A DNA stretch of 64,000 nucleotides from Rhodospirillaceae bacterium (GTDB taxonomy: Bacteria; Pseudomonadota; Alphaproteobacteria; Reyranellales; Reyranellaceae): the NCBI GenBank assembly GCA_009772935.1, contig WOUR01000026.1, forward strand, positions 25,617 to 89,616, given 5' to 3'. Made by a program: the position numbers and the translations under genes. Below, one piece after another: positions 40,183 through 50,932 of the stretch. The notes under the pieces were generated by a model. It did not search any database and had not been told where the DNA came from. It saw only the letters and a list, made by a program, of their open reading frames with translations. The number at the start of each line of letters is the position of its first letter. Position 1 is the first letter of the stretch.

Positions 40183-40641
40183 ATGCTGCGCGAAAAACTG
40201 ACCGAAGCGATGAAAGACGCCATGCGCGCCAAGGATCAGGCGGCGCTTGGCACGATTCGTCTCATCCTCGCCAAGCTCAAGGATGTCGACATCGCCGCTC
40301 GCACCGAGGCCAGCCGCGAGGGCGTGGCCGACGACAAGATCCTGTCGATGATGCAAGGCATGATCAAGCAGCGAAACGAATCGATCGCGCTCTATGAAAA
40401 GGGCGGCCGCGCCGATCTGGCCGAGAAGGAAAAGGCCGAGATCGCCGTGATCGAGCGCTTCCTGCCGCAGCAGATGGACGAGGCCGCCGTCGAGGCCGCC
40501 GTGCGCGAGGCCATTGCCGCCGCCGGCGCCACCTCGATCAAGGACATGGGTGGCGTCATGGCCGCTCTGAAGGGCAAGTACGCCGGCCAGATGGACTTCG
40601 CCAAGGCCTCGGCCGCGGTGAAAAAGGCATTGAACACCTGA
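40183..40641 (+). CDS. yqeY: GatB/YqeY domain-containing protein
   Basis: 152 residues of the YqeY family: MLREKLTEAMKDAMRAKDQAALGTIRLILAKLKDVDIA, IKQRNESIALYEKGGRADLAEKEKAEIAVIERFLPQQM and GVMAALKGKYAGQMDFAKASAAVKKAL. It resembles the C-terminal domain of the GatB amidotransferase subunit, and a tRNA-linked role has been proposed. It precedes dnaG, the conserved yqeY-dnaG-rpoD order. ATG 40183 matches the family N-terminus. Confidence 0.93.
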   Translation: MLREKLTEAMKDAMRAKDQAALGTIRLILAKLKDVDIAARTEASREGVADDKILSMMQGMIKQRNESIALYEKGGRADLAEKEKAEIAVIERFLPQQMDEAAVEAAVREAIAAAGATSIKDMGGVMAALKGKYAGQMDFAKASAAVKKALNT

Positions 40642-40665
40642 TCTTCCCCGCTATCCCCTATGGCG

Positions 40666-40685
40666 TGGCCCTCGCGCGAGGGCCA
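40666..40685 (+). terminator. Palindromic hairpin between yqeY and dnaG
   Basis: TGGCCCTCGCGCGAGGGCCA is a perfect 20-nt palindrome ending 9 nt before the dnaG ATG and followed by TCTTA. It may be a weak terminator for yqeY or may fold over the dnaG ribosome site (AGGGGATGG region) and limit DnaG translation. Confidence 0.65.
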
Positions 40686-40694
40686 TCTTAGGGG

Positions 40695-42575
40695 ATGGCC
40701 TTCCCCCCGGGCTTCCTCGACGAATTGCGCGCGCGCCTCAGCCTGTCCGACATTGTCGGGCGGAAGGTGTCGCTGAAGCGCCGGTCGGGTGCCGAGTATG
40801 CGGGCCTGTGCCCCTTCCACAACGAAAAGTCGCCGTCCTTCACGGTCAACGACAAGAAGGGATTCTACCACTGCTTCGGCTGCGGCGAGCACGGCGACGC
40901 CGTGGGCTTCGTCATGAAGACCGAGGGGCTTTCCTTCCCCGAATCGGTCGAGAAGCTTGCCCGCGAGGCCAACCTGCCGGTGCCGCGCGCGACCCCCGCG
41001 GAGCGCGAGCGCGCCGACCGGGCGGCCACGCTCCAACAGGTCGTCGAGCTGGCCGCCCTCTGGTTCCAGAAGCAGCTTCGCCTCCCCGTGGGCCGCCAGG
41101 GCCTGGACTACCTGCGCGGGCGCGGTCTTTCCGACGCCGTGATCGACGACTTCCGCCTGGGCTTCGCGCCCGATTCGCGCGATGGCGTCATCGCCGCCCT
41201 CAAGCGCGAAAATGTGCCGATCGAAAAGATCGTGGAGGCCGGGCTCGCCATCCAGCCCGAGGACGGGCGCGAGCCCTATGATCGTTTCCGTGGCCGCGTG
41301 ATGTTCGTCATCAACGACCGCCGCGGCCGCGCCATCGCCTTCGGCGGACGCGTCATGGGCGCGGGCGAGCCCAAGTACCTGAACTCGCCGGAGACGCCGC
41401 TCTTCCACAAGGGCGCCAACCTCTACTGCCTCGACCGGGCCCGGCAGGCCGTGACCAAGGACCAGCCGGTGATCGTGGCCGAAGGCTACATGGACGTGAT
41501 CGCCCTGCACGGTGCGGGCTTCACGGGCGCCGTGGCCCCCCTCGGCACCGCCCTCACCGAGGGACAGCTCGGCGAACTCTGGAAATTGGCCGACGAGCCC
41601 TATCTCTGTTTCGATGGCGACAATGCCGGTCGCCGCGCCATGTCCCGCGCCGCCGAACGGGCCCTGCCGCTGCTGCGCCCCGGCAAGAGCCTGCGCTTTC
41701 TGGCTCTCCCGGCCGGCGAGGATCCCGACAGTTTGGTCCGGACGCGCGGTCCGGAGGCGGTACGTCGCGTGCTCGACCTCGCCCGGCCGCTGTCCGACGT
41801 GGTCTGGGAACTGGAAATCGAGGGCAAGCCGGCCGACACCCCCGAGCGGCGGGCCAGCCTGCAGCGCGGTGTCGAGCAGCGGGTGGCCGAAATCGCCGAC
41901 CCAATGGTCCGCGAGTACTATCGCGCCGAAATGCGCAACCGGCTGAACCGGATGCGCCGCCCGGAGGCGCCGGCCTGGCAGCCCCGTGGCGGCACACGCA
42001 AGCCGTTCCGCCGGCCCGGCGACCCCGAGCCGGCGCCCTTTGCCGCGGGCACTGGCGCCCAGCGGGCGGGAGAAGGTCTCGACGGTTCCCGCCAGGAGCG
42101 GGTCTTGCTGGGTGCCCTGATCGAGCGGCCGGCGCTGCTCCACATCCTGGCCGAGGAGCTGGCGTCGCTGCCCATCGGCCATCCCGAACTCGCCCGTCTG
42201 CGCAGCGGGTTGCTGGACGCCCTTTCGCTGGTCCCGTCGGGGGTGGACCCGGCCGCCGACGAGGCCGCAGGCGATCCCTCGCTCGAGGCGCAGCTGATCG
42301 AGCAGCACCTGGAGCGGATCGGCCTGGGGCGCCTGGCGGCCGAAACCCGCCTGAAGGCGCGGAATGCCTTCAGGGACGATCCGTCCGATCCCGAAGGATG
42401 GGTCGGGCAGTGGCGCCGAGCGGCCCGGCACTTGAGTCATCTCCAGGGCGGCCCGGAGGAGCTCAAACGGGCCGAGGAGGCCCTCGCCGGGGACATGTCC
42501 GATGAGAATTTGCAGCGTCTCCAGGCCATTCTGGATCGCATGCGGCGCGAAAACATCGAATCCAATGCCATGTAA
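40695..42575 (+). CDS. dnaG: DNA primase
   Basis: 626 residues. N-terminal CHC2 zinc domain (YAGLCPFHNEKSPSF...GFYHCFGCGEHGDAVGF), the RNA-polymerase core with LYCLDRARQAV, the Toprim domain (VIVAEGYMDVIALH and LCFDGDNAGRRAMSRA) and a C-terminal helicase-binding region. It makes primers for chromosome replication. A Pro/Arg-rich linker (about residues 410-460) joins core and C-terminal domain. Followed by rpoD after 166 nt. Confidence 0.97.
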   Translation: MAFPPGFLDELRARLSLSDIVGRKVSLKRRSGAEYAGLCPFHNEKSPSFTVNDKKGFYHCFGCGEHGDAVGFVMKTEGLSFPESVEKLAREANLPVPRATPAERERADRAATLQQVVELAALWFQKQLRLPVGRQGLDYLRGRGLSDAVIDDFRLGFAPDSRDGVIAALKRENVPIEKIVEAGLAIQPEDGREPYDRFRGRVMFVINDRRGRAIAFGGRVMGAGEPKYLNSPETPLFHKGANLYCLDRARQAVTKDQPVIVAEGYMDVIALHGAGFTGAVAPLGTALTEGQLGELWKLADEPYLCFDGDNAGRRAMSRAAERALPLLRPGKSLRFLALPAGEDPDSLVRTRGPEAVRRVLDLARPLSDVVWELEIEGKPADTPERRASLQRGVEQRVAEIADPMVREYYRAEMRNRLNRMRRPEAPAWQPRGGTRKPFRRPGDPEPAPFAAGTGAQRAGEGLDGSRQERVLLGALIERPALLHILAEELASLPIGHPELARLRSGLLDALSLVPSGVDPAADEAAGDPSLEAQLIEQHLERIGLGRLAAETRLKARNAFRDDPSDPEGWVGQWRRAARHLSHLQGGPEELKRAEEALAGDMSDENLQRLQAILDRMRRENIESNAM

Positions 42576-42690
42576 CGGGGCCGCGCAGATTCAGGGGCTT
42601 GCCCCTATCGCTGCTTGCACTGAAGCCCCATATAGTAGAAGGGTAGTTTTCGCGGGGCCGCCCTCCCGCCTCCCCTTCTTGCAGCCAAAT

Positions 42691-42708
42691 AACGGCCCTT
42701 TGGCCGTT
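42691..42708 (+). other. Hairpin in the rpoD leader
   Basis: 7-bp stem AACGGCC/GGCCGTT with a CTTT loop, followed by CTATCCGTTTG, 33 nt before the rpoD ATG. It could be a terminator for dnaG with partial read-through or part of an rpoD leader structure. Confidence 0.55.
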
Positions 42709-42741
42709 CTATCCGTTTGTCGCACCCAAGGATTTGAGTAA

Positions 42742-45022
<2,281 letters not shown>

Positions 45023-45115
45023 GGGAGTCTCCTCGGCCGACAACGGGGACGCTATGATCCGCTTCGATGCTGTCACCGGGCTCCGCCGCGCACAAGCCCG
45101 CCCGTCCTCGCCCGA

Positions 45116-45769
45116 TCAATGCAGCTGCCTGGCCAGCCAGGACGGCTGGCGACGCAGGAAGGCTTCCAGCTTCGCCCCGTAGTCGGCCGCAACGGCGTCG
45201 CGGACCGACGGCCGGGCCGCCAGCGCCCGTCGCCAGGCCTGCACCTTCGGCAGGTCCTCGAACACCCCGAGATCGATGAAGCGGTCGAAGACATCGAAGT
45301 AGCGGAACGCCGGCGCGAAGACCGCATCGACCAGACTGAAGCGCTTGCCGGCGAACCACGGACCTGCCCCGAGTTCCCCTTCGAGGCGCACGAACTTCTC
45401 GCGCAAGCTCCGCGCCTTGCTCTGGAAAGCCGCGGGATCCGGTGTCGTCTCCACGGTCCAGATGTCAGCCAGGATCGACGAGCCGAATTCCATCCACGCG
45501 CGATGCCGTGCCCGCAGAAGAGCGTCCCGGGGATGAAGCCTGGCGCCGCGAGTCTCATCGAGATACTCGACGATGACGGCGCTCTCGAAGAGCACTTCGC
45601 CATCGACCTGCAGCAGCGGCACCTTGCCGAGCGGCGAGATCGCCTTGAACCATTGCGGCTTGTCGGCGAGGTCGACGTCACGCCGCTCGAAGGGGATTCC
45701 CTTTTCCGCCAGGGCGATGGCCGCACGTTGCACATAGGGACAGAGATCGAAGGAAACGAGCGTCAGCAT
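45116..45769 (-). CDS. Glutathione S-transferase family protein
   Basis: 217 residues. N-terminal thioredoxin-like domain [41 protein letters not shown] with Cys10 in a CPYVQR motif (omega/beta-like), the cis-Pro segment [10 protein letters not shown] and [10 protein letters not shown] for glutathione binding, then an all-helical C-terminal domain. It probably acts as a thiol transferase or detoxification enzyme. It is divergent from a MarR-type gene; two ATGCA-N2-TGCAT sites lie between them, so MarR control is likely. Confidence 0.92.
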   Translation of the reverse strand: MLTLVSFDLCPYVQRAAIALAEKGIPFERRDVDLADKPQWFKAISPLGKVPLLQVDGEVLFESAVIVEYLDETRGARLHPRDALLRARHRAWMEFGSSILADIWTVETTPDPAAFQSKARSLREKFVRLEGELGAGPWFAGKRFSLVDAVFAPAFRYFDVFDRFIDLGVFEDLPKVQAWRRALAARPSVRDAVAADYGAKLEAFLRRQPSWLARQLH

Positions 45770-45786
45770 GCCTGCACTCCATATTG

Positions 45787-45830
45787 ATGCATTTGCATTT
45801 ATATGAAGCCGCAACTTGATGCAAATGCAT
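45787..45830. promoter_or_regulatory. Two MarR-type operator dyads between GST and marR-type gene
   Basis: ATGCATTTGCAT (45787-45798) and ATGCAAATGCAT (45819-45830). Each is ATGCA-N2-TGCAT, they are reverse complements of one another, and their centres are 32 bp apart, about three helical turns. Each is embedded in a longer TTGATGCAWWTGCATTTA match. They fill the 80-bp divergent promoter region. Confidence 0.8.
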
Positions 45831-45849
45831 TTACCTCTAGAATGCGCCG

Positions 45850-46296
45850 ATGAATTCCCCTACCCCGCCCGATGCCGTCGTCCGTGCCTGGGCCCGCCTG
45901 GAACGAGCGCATCGGACCGCACAATCGACTGTCGAGGCCCGCCTCAAGAAGGCCGGGCTGCCTCCCCTCGCCTGGTATGACGCGCTGCTCGAATTGGAGA
46001 GGGCCGACCCTGCGGGCCTGCGTCCCTTCGAGTTGCAGAAGGAGATGCTGTTTGCCCAGTACAATCTCTCGCGCCTCGTCGACCGCCTGGAAGCAGCAGG
46101 CTACATTGCGCGCTCGGCGAGCGAAGAGGATGGTCGTGGCCAAAGACTGACCATCACAAAATCCGGCCGGGCGATCCGCCGCCGCATGTGGCCCGTCTAC
46201 GCGGACGCAATCACCGCCGCCGTCGGCAGCCGTCTTTCGGAATCGGAGGCGACCACCCTGGGCGATCTTCTCGGTCGTCTTTACGCCAGCGCCTGA
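45850..46296 (+). CDS. MarR family transcriptional regulator
   Basis: 148 residues with a winged helix: LAWYDALLELERADPAGLRPFELQKEMLFAQYNLSRLVDRLEAAGYIARSASEEDGRGQRLTITKSGRAI. This is the standard MarR DNA-binding and wing arrangement flanked by dimerisation helices. It probably represses itself and the divergent GST through the paired dyads. Its stop abuts the stop of the convergent DMT transporter. Confidence 0.93.
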   Translation: MNSPTPPDAVVRAWARLERAHRTAQSTVEARLKKAGLPPLAWYDALLELERADPAGLRPFELQKEMLFAQYNLSRLVDRLEAAGYIARSASEEDGRGQRLTITKSGRAIRRRMWPVYADAITAAVGSRLSESEATTLGDLLGRLYASA

Positions 46297-47133
46297 TCAG
46301 CCGAACCGCAGCAGCGGCACCGCCGCGGCCGCCAGCAGGACGGCTGCGATGCGCATGCGCGTGAAGGGCTCCTTCAGCCAGAAGACGGCGATGAGGACGG
46401 CGAAGATGGCACTCGTGTCCCGGAGCGCCGCCGCCGGGGCGATCGGCGCGTGGCTCCAGACCCAGAGGATGAGCAGATACGATCCCATGGCCGCGACGGC
46501 GATCGGCAGGGCGAGCGTCCAGTGTGTCGCCACCTGCGCCCAGGGCGGGCCACCGCGACGCTGCCGCCAGGCCATTGCCGCCGCATTTGTGATCGATACG
46601 ACGAAACCATAGGCCCAGGGCGATCCCGAGAGCCGCACGCCCTGCGCGTCGCACATGATGTAGGCTGCGGTGCCGACTCCGGCCGCCAGGGTCCATGCCA
46701 TCGCGGCCCTCGTGATCCCCTGCCCTCGCGCGGCATCCCAGGCGAGGACGACCAGCGCGAGCGAGATGACCAGGATTCCAAGAAATCCCGCCGTTCCGAG
46801 GTGCTCGCCCGTCATGACGGCCGCGAGCGGCACCACCAACAGCACTGCCAGTGAGCGGACGACAGGATAGACGAGGCCGAATCCGCCAAGCTCATAGGCG
46901 CGCAGCAGCGCCGATACGGTGAGGACATTCATCAAGGTCGACGCCGCGATCCAGCCGCAGGACGCGAGGTTGGGGAGGCCGGACCAGAAAAGCGCCGGGA
47001 CGACCAGCGCCGCCCCCAGCACCATCTGGGCCGTCATCACCTGGGCCGGAGCGCGGCTGGCCTTCACCGCGGCGTTCCAGCCCGCGTGCAGGACCGCGCT
47101 CAGCAGGGCCAGGGAGACGTCGGTGAGATCCAT
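46297..47133 (-). CDS. DMT superfamily (EamA-like) transporter
   Basis: 278 residues with about ten hydrophobic helices in two EamA-type halves: ALLSAVLHAGWNAAVKAS begins the first, TRAAMAWTLAAGVGTAAYIMCDAQGVRLSGSPWAYGFV the second, ending SAIFAVLIAVFWLKEPFTRMRIAAVLLAAAAVPLLRFG. Likely exports a metabolite or amino acid. Its start lies 3 nt after the XRE-cupin stop, so the regulator and transporter form an operon, the usual arrangement for such exporter pairs. Confidence 0.9.
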   Translation of the reverse strand: MDLTDVSLALLSAVLHAGWNAAVKASRAPAQVMTAQMVLGAALVVPALFWSGLPNLASCGWIAASTLMNVLTVSALLRAYELGGFGLVYPVVRSLAVLLVVPLAAVMTGEHLGTAGFLGILVISLALVVLAWDAARGQGITRAAMAWTLAAGVGTAAYIMCDAQGVRLSGSPWAYGFVVSITNAAAMAWRQRRGGPPWAQVATHWTLALPIAVAAMGSYLLILWVWSHAPIAPAAALRDTSAIFAVLIAVFWLKEPFTRMRIAAVLLAAAAVPLLRFG

Positions 47134-47136
47134 CGC

Positions 47137-47709
47137 TCAGCCCGGCCGCGGCCCGACGATGACCACGCAGTAGCGCGCCGGCCGTTGCGTGGGATTGTGA
47201 TACGTGATCGGCCGGTCGAGCACCATTGCCAGGCAATCGCCGGGGCGCAGCTCGAAGTCCTCGTCCCCCAGCATCACCTGGATCGTGCCCTCGAGGACCC
47301 AGACCTGCTGATGAGTGACCCCCGGCCGCGCCGCGGTCTCGTAGGCGACGCGCGCGCCTGCCGGGAAAATCACCTCGACGATCTGGATGGGGGATGGAAA
47401 GCCGCCCGGTGACACGTTGCGACGAAGGTATCCAGAAGCGGGGTCGCGCCACTCGATCTGATCGGCCCGGCGGGACACGGGACGCGGCGGCGCGGCCGGG
47501 GCCTCGAAGAGCGTGGCCAGGGAGACACCGAGGCCGGTCGCCAGTTTCTCGAGGACCACGGCGGTCGGGCTGCTTTCGCCGCGCTCGATCAGGGAGATCA
47601 TGGACCGGCTGACCCCGCTCGCCTCCGCCAGGGCTTCGAGCGACAGGCCGAGCCGGCCCCGGAGTTCGCGAACCCGGGCCGCGATCCGATCGTTGATGCC
47701 GAATTCCAC
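47137..47709 (-). CDS. XRE family regulator with C-terminal cupin domain
   Basis: 190 residues: helix-turn-helix (RVRELRGRLGLSLEALAEASGVSRSMISLIERGESSPTAVVLEKLATGLGVSLATLF) then a cupin barrel (VTHQQVWVLEGTIQVMLGDEDFELRPGDCLAMVLDRPITYHNPTQRPARYCVV). The cupin probably senses a small molecule that releases DNA binding. A perfect 7-3-7 dyad 15 nt upstream of its start is the likely operator. It is co-transcribed with the DMT transporter. Confidence 0.93.
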   Translation of the reverse strand: MEFGINDRIAARVRELRGRLGLSLEALAEASGVSRSMISLIERGESSPTAVVLEKLATGLGVSLATLFEAPAAPPRPVSRRADQIEWRDPASGYLRRNVSPGGFPSPIQIVEVIFPAGARVAYETAARPGVTHQQVWVLEGTIQVMLGDEDFELRPGDCLAMVLDRPITYHNPTQRPARYCVVIVGPRPG

Positions 47710-47724
47710 GACCCCTCCCTTACG

Positions 47725-47741
47725 ATGGATGTATCATCCAT
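47725..47741. promoter_or_regulatory. Operator dyad upstream of the XRE-cupin gene
   Basis: ATGGATG-TAT-CATCCAT, a perfect 7-3-7 inverted repeat, with a further TCCA/TGGA pair just outside. It lies 15-32 nt before the XRE-cupin start, followed on the other side by the gene at 47817. Likely autoregulatory site. Confidence 0.7.
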
Positions 47742-47816
47742 TATATTGGACGCTCCATCAAGACGCGTGGAGCTGCGCTAGAAGAAGATCGGAAATTCGA
47801 CCGGCGGAGAGTTGGA

Positions 47817-48209
47817 ATGAAGGATATCGTCGATGAATTGCGGGCCCAGTGCCGCGAGCAGCATGGCCCGGCGGGTGACGACACCGACGTCCTCGCAGCC
47901 GACGTGCGCTGGCGGGCGGCGGCCGAGATCGAGTCTCTTCGGCAGACGACATGGCGGCCGATCGAGACGGCGCCAAAGGACGAGGGCCCCTTTCTGCTGT
48001 TCTGCCCGGGCCTCGCAGGTCACGTCGCCGACGAGGTCGTGGTCGGCACCTGGAGGTTCGATCCCAATCGTCGCTCCCTCGGCTACTGGGTGAGCGACGT
48101 CGGCGCCCTGGATCCAGGTTTCGCCGAAACCGGGCCCTGGATCGAGTATCACGAACTCCAACCCCGGCAATGGGCGCGCCTGCCGGCGCGACCCGGGAAA
48201 GGAAACTAG
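47817..48209 (+). CDS. Hypothetical protein with TWRPIETAPKD motif
   Basis: 130 residues. The central TWRPIETAPKDEGPFLLFCPG, VVVGTWRFDP and C-terminal PGPWIEYHELQPRQWARLP-type elements resemble small proteins of the 'W-x-P-I-x-T-A-P-K' type (DUF551-like) seen in alphaproteobacteria and their phages. No catalytic motif. ATG has GGAGAGTTGG upstream. Function unknown. Confidence 0.72.
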   Translation: MKDIVDELRAQCREQHGPAGDDTDVLAADVRWRAAAEIESLRQTTWRPIETAPKDEGPFLLFCPGLAGHVADEVVVGTWRFDPNRRSLGYWVSDVGALDPGFAETGPWIEYHELQPRQWARLPARPGKGN

Positions 48210-48252
48210 CGTCTTTCCGACGTGAATTGCGCCACGGAATTCAGATCAATCG

Positions 48253-48440
48253 CTTCCCCATTCAAATGGGGAAGTGCCCCGTCCTACGGGGCGATGGGGG
48301 CATGGCCTGAGCAAAGCTCAGCCTGCGAAGCGGCAGGACATTGCCTCGGCAATGTCCGGGAGGGCTGACGGAAGGACGGCCACAGGAAGCCGCTGCCCCC
48401 TCCGTCGCCGCGAGACGACAACACCTCCCCATTTGAATGG
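48253..48440. repeat. MITE-like composite palindromic element
   Basis: About 190 nt with 15-bp perfect terminal inverted repeats (48258-48272 and 48426-48440). The left end is itself a perfect 10-2-10 palindrome (48253-48274). Internal hairpins follow: GCCCCG/CGGGGC at 48276-48292, a GGCCTGAGC/GCTCAGCC stem near 48304-48323, and a perfect 9-4-9 stem GGACATTGC-CTCG-GCAATGTCC near 48336-48357. No reading frame. This fills most of the 322-nt gap between two genes. Confidence 0.65.
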
Positions 48441-48485
48441 CGAGGAGAGCGATTCTCCTTGGGACGAAAGACTCCAGCAAAACAA

Positions 48486-48512
48486 AAAAGGCGGCCACGA
48501 GGGCCGCCTTTT
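48486..48512. terminator. Bidirectional intrinsic terminator after the OmpA-like gene
   Basis: 11-bp stem AAAAGGCGGCC / GGCCGCCTTTT with a 5-nt loop; A-run on one side and T-run on the other so it works both ways. It lies 19 nt after the OmpA-like stop (minus strand). Nearly the same hairpin follows the second OmpA-like gene at 63869. Confidence 0.92.
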
Positions 48513-48531
48513 CCGTAGTCGGTGTCGGTTC

Positions 48532-49167
48532 TTAGCCGCGCGGCGGCAGCGGAACCTTCGCGTCATTGAGCAGCTTCACGAGGGCGGGGATGCCCGCCTT
48601 GTAGTCGCCGGCATCGCACTTGGCGATCGCCGCCGGACCCTCGCTGGCCACCGAGTCACGACGCACGGAGTCGCGCCACTTCGCGGCCAACGCCTTGCAG
48701 TAGGCGGCGTCATCCATCGGAGCGGCGGCCATCGTCTGCGCGATGACGATTTCGACGCGGCGGTTCTGCGGCTCGCGAACGTTCGGGCCGGTCGCGACGA
48801 GCAGGCCCTGCATGCCGCGGCCGACGACCGCGATCGCGGTGGCGGGCACGCCCTGCTGGACGATCGCGTCCTTGACCGCATTCGCGCGGCGCAGCGACAG
48901 CGCCATGTTGTAGGCTTCCGAACCCGTGGTGTCGGTATGACCGGTCGCCGTGATGCGAGCGCTACCCTTCGTCTTGTAGGCTGCAGCAGCCTGACCGACG
49001 ACGTTCGTGGCCTGCGGGTTCAGCTTGGCGCTGTCCCAATCGAAGAAGACCATGAAGCTCTGAGGTGCCGGCGGCGGCGGCGGCGGCGGCGCAGTGGCCG
49101 GCGCAGGCTGGTCGCAGGCGGCAATCATGAACGTCGCGGCAAGTAGAACAAACAACTTCTTGAGCAT
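48532..49167 (-). CDS. OmpA family peptidoglycan-binding lipoprotein
   Basis: 211 residues. Lipoprotein signal with lipobox IAAC (Cys18), a Pro-rich linker (TAPPPPPPPAP), then an OmpA-like domain: FFDWDSAKLNPQA, ATGHTDTTGSEAYNMALSLRRANAV and EPQNRRVEIVIAQ, holding the Asp and Arg that bind diaminopimelate. A 65-residue C-terminal extension with two Cys (AYCKALA, AIAKCDAGDY) is unusual and could form a disulfide. It likely anchors the outer membrane to peptidoglycan. ATG 49167 has GAGAGGGG upstream. Confidence 0.92.
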   Translation of the reverse strand: MLKKLFVLLAATFMIAACDQPAPATAPPPPPPPAPQSFMVFFDWDSAKLNPQATNVVGQAAAAYKTKGSARITATGHTDTTGSEAYNMALSLRRANAVKDAIVQQGVPATAIAVVGRGMQGLLVATGPNVREPQNRRVEIVIAQTMAAAPMDDAAYCKALAAKWRDSVRRDSVASEGPAAIAKCDAGDYKAGIPALVKLLNDAKVPLPPRG

Positions 49168-49366
49168 AAGCCCCTCTCCCCTATGGCCATTTAGGCTCTC
49201 GCAATATGCAAAACTGGCACTGCGTCAGCAATGCAAAAAAGCTTCACAACGACTGACCTTGGCTCATCCGCGAGCAAATACCGCAGCCGTGGCCGATTCG
49301 GAAGTTCTCGCAACCCCCGAGCGAATGCCCCGTTGGCGGGACATAACGTCAACAAGAGGAGCTTCC

Positions 49367-49543
49367 GTGAAGCAAGTAGCACTCATTCTCACTGTCGCCG
49401 GCTCTTTGGTGACAGGCTGCGCCTCCTATACGGAGCGTGTCGTCGAAAAACCCGTACCGGCGCGCACGGCCGAGCGGACCGTCGTGTACGACAACACCGC
49501 CCCGGTGCCCGCCCAGACGACCACCGTCTACACGACCCGTTAG
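49367..49543 (+). CDS. Small lipoprotein
   Basis: 58 residues: VKQVALILTVAGSLVTGCAS is a signal peptide with lipobox VTGC (Cys18), then a Thr/Pro-rich tail (ERVVEKPVPARTAERTVVYDNTAPVPAQTTTVYTT). GTG 49367 has AGAGGAGC 6 nt upstream. It is divergent from the OmpA-like lipoprotein and probably sits in the outer membrane. Function unknown. Confidence 0.8.
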   Translation: MKQVALILTVAGSLVTGCASYTERVVEKPVPARTAERTVVYDNTAPVPAQTTTVYTTR

Positions 49544-49559
49544 GAGCCCGACTGCGCGA

Positions 49560-50663
49560 CTACGCGGCGAGATTGTAGAGTTCGACCACGTTGTCGCGCA
49601 GGATGCGCTTCTTCAAATCGGACGGCAGGTGGGCAGTCTGCTCGGTGATGACATCCTGGCTCCACGGCCAGGTCGAATCGCTATGGGGAAAGTCGTTCGC
49701 CCACATCAGCTGCTTCGGTGACAACCGGTCGGCAAACTGGAATGCGGTCCAATCGTCCTGAAACGTCAGGGTAATGTGATCGCGAAAATACTCCGAGGGC
49801 AGGCGTTCCAGTTCCTTGCCCTTCATCCAGTAGCGGTGGCGCTTGTACGCATGATCCATGCGGTACATGAAATGCGGTGCCCACCCTGCGTCAGCCTCGA
49901 CGCAGACGACGCGCAGCTTGGGGTGGCGCTCGAACACACCGCCGAAGACCAGCATGCCCATGATGTCCTGGCAGCCACGGATGATCGACAGGAACCCGTT
50001 GATCTTCGGACCGCGGGGCTTCGACAGTGAATTGTCGCCCGAGGTCGTGAGAATGTGCCACGACAGAGGCAGCCCGAGGGCGACGGCGGCCTCCCAGAAC
50101 GGATCGTAGACCGGGTCGTCGTAGTCCTTCTCGCCGGGATTCCCCGGCATCATCACCCCCCGAAATCCCATCGCCTTGATGCGCTCGAGGTCGGCGATGC
50201 CCTCCTTCACCGTGCGCATGGCCGTCTGGCCCATCCCGACGAGCCGGTCGGGTGCATAGGCACAATAGGACTGGAGCCAGCGATTGTAGGCGTCGAAGCA
50301 GGCCTTCTTGAATTCGAAGTCGGGATGATTGCAGATCAGCATGCCCACGGTCGGATAGATGATCTCCGCCGCGACACCATCCCGATCCTGGTCCTGCAGA
50401 CGGGCGGAAGGATCCCAGCCACTGCGATGCAGGTCCTCGAACTTGGCGCCGCCGATCCTGATGTCCTGGGGAGCAACGCCTGCGGCCGCGATCAAGCCCA
50501 TCGGCACCGGCGTCTTCATGCCGTCGACGACGTAGATGTCGCCCATTCCGTCGTGACGGACGACGTGCGGCGCGCGCTCGCGGTAGGCGGGGTCGATATG
50601 GTCGCGGTAGCAGCCGGGCGGCTCGGTGATGTGGGAATCTGCAGAAATCGGGCGCCAGTCCAT
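49560..50663 (-). CDS. Amidohydrolase family protein (amidohydrolase_2)
   Basis: 367 residues of the TIM-barrel amidohydrolase-2 family. N-terminal ISADSHITEPPGCY carries the D-x-H-type metal motif; later His/Asp ligands are in LSWHILTTSGDNS and LMWANDFPHSDSTWPWS. Relatives include aminocarboxymuconate-semialdehyde decarboxylase and other metal-dependent decarboxylases or hydrolases, so an aromatic-acid decarboxylase role is possible. ATG 50663 has GGAGGAG immediately upstream; upstream in-frame codons cover that ribosome site and look noncoding. Confidence 0.9.
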   Translation of the reverse strand: MDWRPISADSHITEPPGCYRDHIDPAYRERAPHVVRHDGMGDIYVVDGMKTPVPMGLIAAAGVAPQDIRIGGAKFEDLHRSGWDPSARLQDQDRDGVAAEIIYPTVGMLICNHPDFEFKKACFDAYNRWLQSYCAYAPDRLVGMGQTAMRTVKEGIADLERIKAMGFRGVMMPGNPGEKDYDDPVYDPFWEAAVALGLPLSWHILTTSGDNSLSKPRGPKINGFLSIIRGCQDIMGMLVFGGVFERHPKLRVVCVEADAGWAPHFMYRMDHAYKRHRYWMKGKELERLPSEYFRDHITLTFQDDWTAFQFADRLSPKQLMWANDFPHSDSTWPWSQDVITEQTAHLPSDLKKRILRDNVVELYNLAA

Positions 50664-50793
50664 CCGCTCCTCCATTTTCTTTGCATCAGGGTAGGCAGAC
50701 GGGGAGAGGCCCGGCAAGATGCGGAACTCCCTGCGTTTCGGACGGCGGCAGCGGTTGAACCGCCCCCCACCGTGTGGCATACCCCCGCCGCGC

Positions 50794-50868
50794 GCTGCCG
50801 TAGCTCAGTGGTAGAGCACCCCCTTGGTAAGGGGGAGGTCGACAGTTCAATCCTGTCCGGCAGCACCA
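50794..50868 (+). tRNA. tRNA-Thr (GGT)
   Basis: 75 nt. Acceptor GCTGCCG/CGGCAGC, D arm GCTCAGTGGTAGAGC, anticodon stem CCCCC/GGGGG with loop TTGGTAA (anticodon GGT, reading ACC/ACU), variable loop, T arm with GTTCAATCC, discriminator A and encoded CCA (50866-50868). All stems pair. Confidence 0.95.
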
Positions 50869-50932
50869 GCGCTTCCTCCTTGACGATCAAGGAGATGCGG
50901 GCCCTTCTCGTTGGGTGGTAAAATGGTCCGGG

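Noticed and set aside
48253..48440. CRISPR array
   Set aside because: Repeats are inverted and of varied sequence, not direct with regular spacers; no cas gene in the window.
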